Source: Adhaeribacter swui (GTDB taxonomy: Bacteria; Bacteroidota; Bacteroidia; Cytophagales; Hymenobacteraceae). From it: a DNA stretch of 64,000 nt. The position numbers and the translations under genes were made by a program. The first letter of the stretch is position 1, and each line of letters opens with the position of its first letter. Location of the stretch: positions 744,001 through 808,000 of the forward strand of contig NZ_CP055156.1 in NCBI RefSeq assembly GCF_014217805.1. Direction: 5' to 3'. A model generated the notes under the pieces. The model worked only from the letters and a program-made list of their open reading frames with translations. It was not told where the DNA came from and did no database searches. Shown here in pieces: positions 35,364 through 42,741 of this stretch.

Positions 35364-36887
35364 ATGAAACTAAAAACTCTACTGGGCCTTTCGTTCTTAT
35401 CTTTATTTACAATGTCTTGTGAGCAAGAAGAGTTAGTGGAACCAAAATCGGTAGCTCCCGCAGTAACCACTGTATCTGATGCTACCTATATTACTTCCAT
35501 TGATGCCAGCAGAAAGAATTTATTAGCAGAAGAAAGCTTTGATCCTAGTTTAAGTAAAATTTTTGGCCGCCAGGTTTATTCTACTTACGGTTTTGGCGTT
35601 ACCACTTCTTTATCAAAAAACAACTCGCAAGCCGTTCGTTTAGAATTAAGAAACGACAAAAGCGCAGTACGTTCCGAAATATATTACGGTCAACCCACTC
35701 CTTCTACCGGTTGGTACGGCCTGAGTTTGTACTTGCCCAGCGATACCTGGCAAAACGAAACCGATTCAGACGCCTGGGAAATAATTACGCAATTTCATGG
35801 CACCACCGATAGTGGAGATGGCACGCGGGTACCGCCCATATCTTTATCAGTTTTAAAAGGTCGGTTTGTATTAACCATAAATTATTCTGCCAAAAGATTT
35901 AATACTACCCCAGATGGCCGGGTAAGATACGATTTAGGTCCGGTGGTTAAAGATAAATGGCTCGACTTTGTGTATAATATTAAATATTCTTATAAAGCAG
36001 ACGGGCAGTTGCGGTTGTGGATGAATGGCAACAAGGTAGTAGATTATACTGGCCCAAACACTTACAACGATGCCGTAAACCCACATTTTAAAATGGGGGT
36101 ATACAAAAGAAACTGGAGCAAAGGTTCTAAACGGGTAATCTATTTTGACGATGTCCGGATTGGTGATAGCAAAGCCACTTATAACGACGTAGCACCTAAA
36201 GCCTCTAATGTTGTTTCTCCTCCTCCCGTTGAAAAACCGGACACTTCGCAGCCATTAACCTTAACTTTAATGAACGCCGATACCCATTTGCCTATTCAGC
36301 CACTTACAAATGGCGCCATCCTGGACTTAGCTAAATTACCTACCCGGAATTTAAACATTCTTGCTACTTCCAGCAAAACTATTGGCAGTATTGTATTTAG
36401 CTTATCAGGCGCTCAAGTAAGTAATTCCATGCAATCTAGTGCGCCTTATTCGGTATTTGGCGATAGCGGCGGAAAATACTTAACCTGGACACCCGTGGCC
36501 GGAACTTACTCGCTCGTATCAACTGCTTACGCTGGTATTAATGGTACTGGTACGGCCAATGTTCCCTTAACCGTAAATTTTCAGGTAATTGATCAGGTAA
36601 CGCCTCCAACCGAAACCGTTCCGCCAACAGTAGCTTTAACCATAAACAACGATGCGGTTGCTACCAATTCGGCAAGTGTTACTTTAAACATAAATGCTAC
36701 TGGTGCTACCGAAATGCGCTTCTACGATGATAATGACGATGATATTTGGGGAACCTGGGAGCCAGTAGCAACTACCAAAAACTGGGTACTATCTGCGGGT
36801 ACAGGTCCCAAATGGATTAAAGTACAGGTACGCAATGCTGCTGGTCAAGAATCAGAAGCTACCTTTGATTCCATTAACCTGGAATAA
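35364..36887 (+). CDS. Surface lipoprotein with a polysaccharide-lyase-like domain
   Basis: A 507-residue lipoprotein: lipobox FTMSC at residues 16-20, followed by EQEE. Acidic residues right after the acylated Cys match the Bacteroidota signal for export to the cell surface. Residues about 50-275 form a jelly-roll like heparin lyase I/glucuronan-lyase relatives (PF14099 type): VRLELRNDKSAVRSEIYY, GWYGLSLYLPSDTW, IITQFHG and MGVYKRNW. Two Ig-like domains follow (about 290-400 and 405-507). The likely job is cutting an acidic polysaccharide outside the cell; the substrate is unproven. No SusC/SusD genes flank it. Confidence 0.75.
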   Translation: MKLKTLLGLSFLSLFTMSCEQEELVEPKSVAPAVTTVSDATYITSIDASRKNLLAEESFDPSLSKIFGRQVYSTYGFGVTTSLSKNNSQAVRLELRNDKSAVRSEIYYGQPTPSTGWYGLSLYLPSDTWQNETDSDAWEIITQFHGTTDSGDGTRVPPISLSVLKGRFVLTINYSAKRFNTTPDGRVRYDLGPVVKDKWLDFVYNIKYSYKADGQLRLWMNGNKVVDYTGPNTYNDAVNPHFKMGVYKRNWSKGSKRVIYFDDVRIGDSKATYNDVAPKASNVVSPPPVEKPDTSQPLTLTLMNADTHLPIQPLTNGAILDLAKLPTRNLNILATSSKTIGSIVFSLSGAQVSNSMQSSAPYSVFGDSGGKYLTWTPVAGTYSLVSTAYAGINGTGTANVPLTVNFQVIDQVTPPTETVPPTVALTINNDAVATNSASVTLNINATGATEMRFYDDNDDDIWGTWEPVATTKNWVLSAGTGPKWIKVQVRNAAGQESEATFDSINLE

Positions 36888-36937
36888 TTTACCCGATAGA
36901 AACTTAGAATTTTTAAAATTTAAAAATTCTGCTCTTA

Positions 36938-36977
36938 AAAAAGGCGCTAAGTTATTATACTTAGCGCCTTTTTCTTT
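36938..36977. terminator. Terminator between convergent genes
   Basis: A perfect 15-bp stem (36938-36952 with 36959-36973), 6-base loop, with A and T runs. It serves the lyase-like gene (plus) and possibly the SDR gene (minus). Confidence 0.85.
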
Positions 36978-37037
36978 TAGAGAAACACAAAGCCTATTCA
37001 TTATCGCTGCTAAGCAGCTTTACATCATCTCGGGCAA

Positions 37038-38054
37038 TTACATCTCATTGTTCTCCCGGGCCGCTCGCCTGCCTCTTTCCTGCAAGTGGTCCGGAATTAA
37101 ATCAGATTCATTTTCAAAACCACGTGTGTTGGTTTCATTTCCATTTTCGGCGGGCAGTACTTTGTTCGTTAAGCTTAAGGCATCCGAGGTTAACTCGGGC
37201 AATACCTGATTGGCCAGTGCTAATATTTTAGCGGGTACATTCGTTAATACTTCGGCTTCGCCATAACGACAGGCATTTATAATCTTACCCGCCGTTTTCT
37301 CAACACTCGATGATATTAACAAACTGGCGCCGGCGGTGGTAAACCAGGCGTATTCTTTTTCAGACTGTCCTTTCACCTTAATGTTTAAGTTGCTGCCGGT
37401 GCGGGTTAAGCCTGGATTTACGGTAGTTACCAAAATACCGTCTTTCTTTAACTCCTGCCGGAACCCGTTTGATAATCCCACTAAGGCAAACTTACTGGCA
37501 CTATAGGGCACCAGATGCGGTATACTTACTTTACCCCCCACGGATGCAATATTTACAATCCGACCTTGACTGCGTTCTTTCATGTGCGGCACGGTAGCCC
37601 ACATGGTATAAAGCGGCGCCCAGAAGTGGGTATTAATGGCTTCTTCAAAATCGGTTAAGGTCATATCGGCCAGAGGCCCCGCCTGTATAATGCCCGCATT
37701 GTTTATAAGCACATCAATGCGCCCGTAGTATTTTATTACTCGTTGGATAAACTGCTCTGCCTGTACGCGGTTGGTTACATCGCAGGGTAACGCCAGTACT
37801 TCGGCTCCTTTTTGCGTTAGCTCTTGTTCTGCTCTTTTTAGTTGATCTTCGGTGCGGGAGCAAATGGCTAACCGGGCGCCTTCGGCCGCTAACTGCCGGG
37901 CCAACACCAAACCCAAACCGCGCGAACCGCCGGTAATAACTACTACTTTATCCCGGAAAGAATATTTATTTTGTTCCCTGGCCAAAGCCCGGATAGCTAA
38001 AATAGCGCCCACCCCAGCGGTAGCCCAAAGCCATGATTTATTGCTTGTTGTCAT
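37038..38054 (-). CDS. Short-chain dehydrogenase/reductase with N-terminal hydrophobic segment
   Basis: A 338-residue SDR. The cofactor motif is TGGSRGLG at about 42-49, NNAG follows at about 117-120, and the catalytic residues are Ser in NIASVGG and YSASK. About 25 residues before the fold include a hydrophobic stretch (SWLWATAGVGAILAIRA), which may anchor the enzyme to the membrane. The C-terminus is extended by about 60 residues. The NAD(P) preference and substrate are not determined. Single gene, minus strand. Confidence 0.9.
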   Translation of the reverse strand: MTTSNKSWLWATAGVGAILAIRALAREQNKYSFRDKVVVITGGSRGLGLVLARQLAAEGARLAICSRTEDQLKRAEQELTQKGAEVLALPCDVTNRVQAEQFIQRVIKYYGRIDVLINNAGIIQAGPLADMTLTDFEEAINTHFWAPLYTMWATVPHMKERSQGRIVNIASVGGKVSIPHLVPYSASKFALVGLSNGFRQELKKDGILVTTVNPGLTRTGSNLNIKVKGQSEKEYAWFTTAGASLLISSSVEKTAGKIINACRYGEAEVLTNVPAKILALANQVLPELTSDALSLTNKVLPAENGNETNTRGFENESDLIPDHLQERGRRAARENNEM

Positions 38055-38421
38055 ACGTTTTACTTAATTACTGTTCTTATTTATCTGGTAAAATAAGTTT
38101 ACCGTTGTACGCGAACGGCAAACAGAAAGATGAATTTACTGCAACTATTCGCTTAAGGCCGGGAACTACTTTTTTGCTAAAATTCAAAATTTTACTACGG
38201 CATCTTTATACCACTAATTAAATTCTCTTTAAAAAGCTATCTTGGTTAAATTTTAAAAATACCCTGCCGCTCGCTTTAAACCATTAGACAGGAATAAAAG
38301 TAAATTTTTAAAAATTTTTAAAATTTTACGCTTAAACCTACTCCTGACTGAACCATTTGTATTTATTACCCGATTTAGTGACTTAATCTAAATTTTGCCT
38401 TTCTACTTTTAAGTTTTTGCC
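38055..38421. other. Gene-free AT-rich region between divergent genes
   Basis: It contains a cluster of TTTTTAAAAATTT-type palindromic tracts (about 38301-38330) but no gene. The carB promoter box lies just beyond its right end. Confidence 0.5.
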
Positions 38422-38429
38422 TACCTTTG
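38422..38429 (+). promoter_or_regulatory. Bacteroidota -7 box of carB
   Basis: TACCTTTG, a perfect TAnnTTTG, 21 bases before the ATG. A TTTTG lies 24 bases further upstream, a little beyond the usual 19-21 spacing. This box also argues against a translation start at the TTG inside it (38427). Confidence 0.55.
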
Positions 38430-38450
38430 CGCAATTTATACTTACAGCAC

Positions 38451-41264
38451 ATGCCCCGAGATACCAGCATTAAGTCCGTTTTGATTATTGGTAGCGGTCC
38501 CATTATAATTGGTCAGGCCGCCGAATTTGATTACTCTGGCACCCAGGCCGCCCGCTCCCTGCGCGAAGAAGGCATTGAAGTAACACTCATTAATTCTAAT
38601 CCGGCAACGATTATGACGGATAGTGTTACCGCCGACAATGTTTACCTGAAGCCACTGGAAAAAAAGTACATTATCGAAATTCTGCAAAAGCATAAAATTG
38701 ATGCCGTACTACCCACCATGGGAGGCCAAACGGCCCTGAACCTGGCCATTGATTGCGAAAACGCCGGTATTTGGAAAAAATACGGTGTACGCATTATTGG
38801 TGTGGATATAAAAGCCATTGAAACTACCGAAGACCGGGAAAAATTCCGGTTAAAAATGCTCGAACTGGGCGTAAACGTTTGCAAAGGCAATACAGCCACC
38901 TCCTTTCTGGAAGGGAAAGAAATTGCGCAGGAAATTGGGTTCCCGTTAGTAATCCGGCCTTCGTTTACCTTAGGCGGTACCGGGGGTGGTTTTGTGAACG
39001 ACCCATCCGATTTCGATAAAGCCTTAAACCGCGGCTTGCACGCCTCGCCCATCCACGAAGTATTAGTGGAGCAAAGTATTTTGGGCTGGAAAGAATATGA
39101 GTTGGAACTACTCCGCGATAATAACCAAAATATTATTATTATCTGCTCTATCGAAAACTTCGATCCGATGGGCATTCATACCGGCGATTCGATTACGGTA
39201 GCTCCCGCCATGACTTTGCCGGATACGGTTTATCAGAGAATGCGCGATTTGGCCATTAAAATGATGAACGGTATTGGTCAGTTTGCTGGTGGCTGTAACG
39301 TGCAGTTTGCCGTAAATCCCGAAAACGACGATATTATTGCTATTGAAATTAATCCACGCGTGAGCCGCTCTTCGGCGCTGGCCTCTAAGGCTACCGGTTA
39401 TCCAATTGCCAAAATCGCCGCTAAATTAGCCATTGGTTATAACCTCGATGAATTAAAGAACGCGATTACCAAAACCACTTCGGCTTTCTTTGAACCGGCT
39501 TTGGATTACGTGATTGTAAAAATACCGCGTTGGAACTTTGATAAATTTAAAGGCGCCAACAAGCAGTTGGGCTTGCAAATGAAATCGGTGGGTGAAGTAA
39601 TGGGCATTGGTCGTACTTTCCAGGAAGCCCTGCAGAAAGCTTGTCAGAGTTTGGAAATTAAGCGGAACGGTATTGGCGCCGACGGCAAAGAAATGACCAA
39701 CTACGACCAGCTGATTGAGAGTATGACTTACGCCAGCTGGAACCGGTTATTTAGCGTGAAAGATGCCATGCGCTTTGGCATTCCAACTTCTACTATCCAG
39801 AAAATCACCAAAATAGATCCGTGGTTTTTGCACCAGATCGAAGAACTGGATTACGTAGAAAAACAACTGCGCAAGTATACCCTGGATACTTTGCCGGTAG
39901 ATCTTTTCCGGAAAGCCAAACAACAAGGCTACGCCGACCGCCAGATTGCCTACTTGCTCAACTGCCTGGAAAGTGAAGTACATGCCAAGCGCACTGAGTT
40001 GGGCATTAAGCGGGTATTTAAACTGGTAGATACCTGCGCCGCCGAATTTGAAGCCAAAACGCCTTATTACTACTCTACTTTTGAGGGCGAAAACGAGAGC
40101 GTAGTAAGCGACAAGAAGAAAATTGTAGTACTAGGTTCGGGTCCGAACCGCATTGGCCAAGGGATAGAATTTGATTATTCGTGCGTACACGGGGTATTAG
40201 CGGCTAAAGAATGTGGCTACGAAACCATCATGATTAACTGCAACCCCGAAACGGTTTCCACGGATTTTGATATTTCGGATAAACTGTACTTCGAGCCGGT
40301 TTTCTGGGAGCATATTTACGATATTATTCTGCACGAAAAGCCCGTGGGTGTAATTGTGCAGTTAGGTGGCCAAACCGCTTTAAAACTAGCCGAAAAGCTG
40401 GAACGGTACGGCATTAAAATTTTAGGTACTTCCTTCGAAGCTTTGGATTTAGCCGAAGACCGCGGCGCGTTTTCTACCTTACTCAAAGAAAATAACATTC
40501 CGTATCCACCTTTTGCCTCGGTGCAAAGTGCCGATGAGGCGCTGGTAGTTTGCAAAGAATTAAAATTCCCGCTGTTGGTTCGGCCAAGTTACGTGTTGGG
40601 CGGCCAAAGCATGAAAATTGTAATTAACGAGAAAGAACTCGAAGCTCAGGTAGTAGATATTGTAAAAGACAACCCGGGTAATAAAGTTCTGCTCGACCAC
40701 TTCCTCGACCGGGCCATTGAAGCCGAAGCCGATGCTATCTGCGACGGCGAAGATGTATACATCATCGGGATAATGGAACACATTGAACCGGCAGGTATTC
40801 ACTCCGGCGATTCTTACGCGGTGCTGCCGCCTTTTGATTTAAGCGAAAACGTTATTCGCCAGATTGAAGAGCATACCAAGAAAATTGCCTTGGCCTTACG
40901 TACCGTTGGCTTGATTAATATTCAGTTTGCGATTAAAAACGAAACCGTTTATGTAATTGAAGCAAACCCCCGGGCTAGCCGCACGGTGCCGTTTATTGCC
41001 AAAGCGTACCAGGAACCGTACGTGAACTACGCTACTAAAGTAATGCTGGGTGAAAAGAAGGTGAAAGACTTTAACTTTAAACCGGTTAAAAAAGGATACG
41101 CCATTAAAGTACCAGTATTCTCGCACAGTAAATTCCCGGAAGTAAACAAAGAACTCGGCCCCGAAATGAAATCTACCGGCGAAGCCATCTACTTTATCGA
41201 TGACTTGCAGGACGATTACTTTACCAATGTATACGCCGAACGGAATTTATACTTGAGTAAATAA
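38451..41264 (+). CDS. carB: Carbamoyl-phosphate synthase large chain, form without MGS domain
   Basis: The enzyme makes carbamoyl phosphate for pyrimidines and arginine from bicarbonate, ATP and glutamine-derived ammonia. The two homologous halves each start with the signature (GSGPIIIGQAAEFDYSG near residue 10 and GSGPNRIGQGIEFDYSC near 563). Each carries an ATP-grasp domain, with RPSFTLGGTGGG and RPSYVLGGQSM. The protein stops at 937 residues, after the second ATP-grasp unit, so the C-terminal methylglyoxal-synthase-like regulatory domain (about 135 residues in E. coli) is absent. This is common in Bacteroidota. The small chain carA is not in this window. I chose ATG 38451; a TTG at 38427 lies in the promoter. 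Confidence 0.96.
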   Translation: MPRDTSIKSVLIIGSGPIIIGQAAEFDYSGTQAARSLREEGIEVTLINSNPATIMTDSVTADNVYLKPLEKKYIIEILQKHKIDAVLPTMGGQTALNLAIDCENAGIWKKYGVRIIGVDIKAIETTEDREKFRLKMLELGVNVCKGNTATSFLEGKEIAQEIGFPLVIRPSFTLGGTGGGFVNDPSDFDKALNRGLHASPIHEVLVEQSILGWKEYELELLRDNNQNIIIICSIENFDPMGIHTGDSITVAPAMTLPDTVYQRMRDLAIKMMNGIGQFAGGCNVQFAVNPENDDIIAIEINPRVSRSSALASKATGYPIAKIAAKLAIGYNLDELKNAITKTTSAFFEPALDYVIVKIPRWNFDKFKGANKQLGLQMKSVGEVMGIGRTFQEALQKACQSLEIKRNGIGADGKEMTNYDQLIESMTYASWNRLFSVKDAMRFGIPTSTIQKITKIDPWFLHQIEELDYVEKQLRKYTLDTLPVDLFRKAKQQGYADRQIAYLLNCLESEVHAKRTELGIKRVFKLVDTCAAEFEAKTPYYYSTFEGENESVVSDKKKIVVLGSGPNRIGQGIEFDYSCVHGVLAAKECGYETIMINCNPETVSTDFDISDKLYFEPVFWEHIYDIILHEKPVGVIVQLGGQTALKLAEKLERYGIKILGTSFEALDLAEDRGAFSTLLKENNIPYPPFASVQSADEALVVCKELKFPLLVRPSYVLGGQSMKIVINEKELEAQVVDIVKDNPGNKVLLDHFLDRAIEAEADAICDGEDVYIIGIMEHIEPAGIHSGDSYAVLPPFDLSENVIRQIEEHTKKIALALRTVGLINIQFAIKNETVYVIEANPRASRTVPFIAKAYQEPYVNYATKVMLGEKKVKDFNFKPVKKGYAIKVPVFSHSKFPEVNKELGPEMKSTGEAIYFIDDLQDDYFTNVYAERNLYLSK

Positions 41265-41280
41265 AATTTAAAAAAAATTA

Positions 41281-41312
41281 AAAACGGCAGCTTATCAAAG
41301 CTGCCGTTTTTG
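41281..41312 (+). terminator. Terminator of carB
   Basis: A 13-bp perfect stem (41281-41293 with 41298-41310), loop ATCA, followed by TTGTTT. Confidence 0.9.
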
Positions 41313-41346
41313 TTTGCTCCAAATAGATAATTAAGTATAATCTAAA

Positions 41347-41561
41347 TAACGTGAGTTCGACATAAACAATTTCTTATTCAAGCAGCCGGTAGGAGTACTC
41401 AGAAAAACGCTGAAACTATAATTATGTGGTTATTTGCTGTTTATTTCCGTCATCCCGGAGGGATCTAACCAGCAGGTAATTGATTGGATCCCTCCGGGAT
41501 GACGGAAATAGAAGAAGGCTTTCTTTTTATTTGGTTCTTTTCTTAGCTCGAACTCACGTTA
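41347..41561. repeat. Nested inverted-repeat element (MITE/REP-like, about 215 bp)
   Basis: The outer ends are perfect 14-bp inverted repeats: TAACGTGAGTTCGA (41347-41360) and its complement (41548-41561). Inside lies a perfect 24-bp palindrome arm pair (41442-41465 and 41487-41510) with a 21-base loop; its core is CGTCATCCCGGAGGGATC. No coding capacity is present. Such GGAGGGATC-type palindromes look like repetitive extragenic elements, and the outer ends resemble a non-autonomous transposable element. It lies between the carB terminator and the methyltransferase promoter. Confidence 0.7.
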
Positions 41562-41631
41562 ACTAGCGGTAGCTTTCTTGCTAAAACGCCAGTATGATTG
41601 CAATTTAAAACCTCAGGTTAAATTTTCTTTT

Positions 41632-41639
41632 TACCTTTG
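41632..41639 (+). promoter_or_regulatory. Bacteroidota -7 box just before the FkbM gene
   Basis: TACCTTTG, a perfect TAnnTTTG. The G of the box is only 6 bases from the GTG start at 41645, so transcripts from it would be nearly leaderless. No good -33 element is at the usual distance. Confidence 0.4.
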
Positions 41640-41644
41640 CCTGC

Positions 41645-42397
41645 GTGAAAGCACTCCGCAAACTATTAGTAAAACTGCTCGGTTTTGAGAGCTATATTCG
41701 GCTGGTAAGCAAAATTTATCTGCAATTAGTAGGTGCGGGATGGCTGGCTAAAAAATATCCGGAACTATTTTTTTTGAAAAAAATCATTCGGCCGGGTTTC
41801 TATTGCCTCGATATTGGCGCTAACCTGGGCTATTATTCTACTTTTTTATCGAAACAAGCGGGGCCACAGGGCAAGGTATTGGCAGTAGAACCAGTTCCCA
41901 TGTTTCAGAAAATCTGGCGCGACAACGTAAAAGCCAGCGGCGTAGCTAATCTGGAACTTCTTCCCTACGCTTTGGGCGGCGAAAATACCCGCATCCAGAT
42001 GGGAACGCCCGAGCGCGACGGCTTGCTGCACCACGGCATGACCAAAGTTACTTCCTCGGCCGATGAAAAATATGCCCGCCTTTACGAGGTAGAAATGAAA
42101 GTACCCGACGAGCTGTTCCGCAACTTAAACCGCCTCGATTTTGTTAAATGCGATGTAGAAGGATTTGAATATCAGGTTTTCAGCCACCTGCAAGAAACGT
42201 TGCAAAAGTTTAAGCCATTAATTCAAACCGAGTTAAATGGCACGGAAAACCGCGAGGGAGTAATAGCCTTATTGCAAAATTTAGGTTACCAGCCGTATAT
42301 TTTATCTGCTACGCAAACGTTAGTCCACTGTGCCGATGCCCACAAACTGGCGCATCATCACGGTGATTTTTATTTTAAAAATTCTCTAGCATCATGA
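41645..42397 (+). CDS. FkbM family methyltransferase
   Basis: A 250-residue S-adenosylmethionine-dependent methyltransferase, probably acting on a sugar of a surface glycan or lipid. Motif I is CLDIGANLGYYS (about 55-66), followed by VLAVEPVPMF; the family's second conserved segment is FVKCDVEGFEY, and LIQTELNG comes later. The start is GTG; no in-frame ATG lies before the fold. The stop overlaps the start of the DUF4834 gene (ATGA), so the two genes are translationally coupled and YfhO probably follows in the same unit. Confidence 0.9.
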   Translation: MKALRKLLVKLLGFESYIRLVSKIYLQLVGAGWLAKKYPELFFLKKIIRPGFYCLDIGANLGYYSTFLSKQAGPQGKVLAVEPVPMFQKIWRDNVKASGVANLELLPYALGGENTRIQMGTPERDGLLHHGMTKVTSSADEKYARLYEVEMKVPDELFRNLNRLDFVKCDVEGFEYQVFSHLQETLQKFKPLIQTELNGTENREGVIALLQNLGYQPYILSATQTLVHCADAHKLAHHHGDFYFKNSLAS

Positions 42398-42678
42398 AAT
42401 TTTTTATAACCTTAATAGTTCTTTTTTTTCTGTTACGGCTTTTAATGCCTTACATTATTAAATGGGTGTTACAAGCTTTTGTAAAACGTACCATGCGCAA
42501 AGGCGGTTTTACGGCTACCTTTGGTCAACCCCCTTTTCAGCAAGAGCCTTTTCAGCAACAACACCGGGCACCGGAAGGAAAAATTAATATTGACTACGTA
42601 CCGCAGGAAAACAAAGCAAAACCCAACGGCGGCGATTTTAAAGGCGGCGAATACATAGACTATGAAGAAGTAAAATAA
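42394..42678 (+). CDS. DUF4834 family small membrane protein
   Basis: A 94-residue protein with one N-terminal hydrophobic segment (about 3-22) and a Gln/Pro-rich, then Gly/Lys-rich tail ending YIDYEEVK, the typical DUF4834 ending. It should sit in the inner membrane with the tail in the cytoplasm. Function unknown. Its ATG overlaps the stop of the FkbM gene by 4 bases, and YfhO follows 63 bases later. Confidence 0.8.
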   Translation: MKFFITLIVLFFLLRLLMPYIIKWVLQAFVKRTMRKGGFTATFGQPPFQQEPFQQQHRAPEGKINIDYVPQENKAKPNGGDFKGGEYIDYEEVK

Positions 42679-42741
42679 TTGCCTACCTTTCTTTTTGAAT
42701 AAAATTTAGTTGGGTGTTAAGCCTGCAAACTAGTAAACTCA

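Noticed and set aside
36835-37209. 124-residue plus-strand frame
   Set aside because: It overlaps the end of the lyase-like gene and the SDR gene on the opposite strand and runs through a terminator hairpin.
38427-38450. TTG-started extension of carB
   Set aside because: The TTG lies inside the -7 promoter box; ATG 38451 matches the family start.
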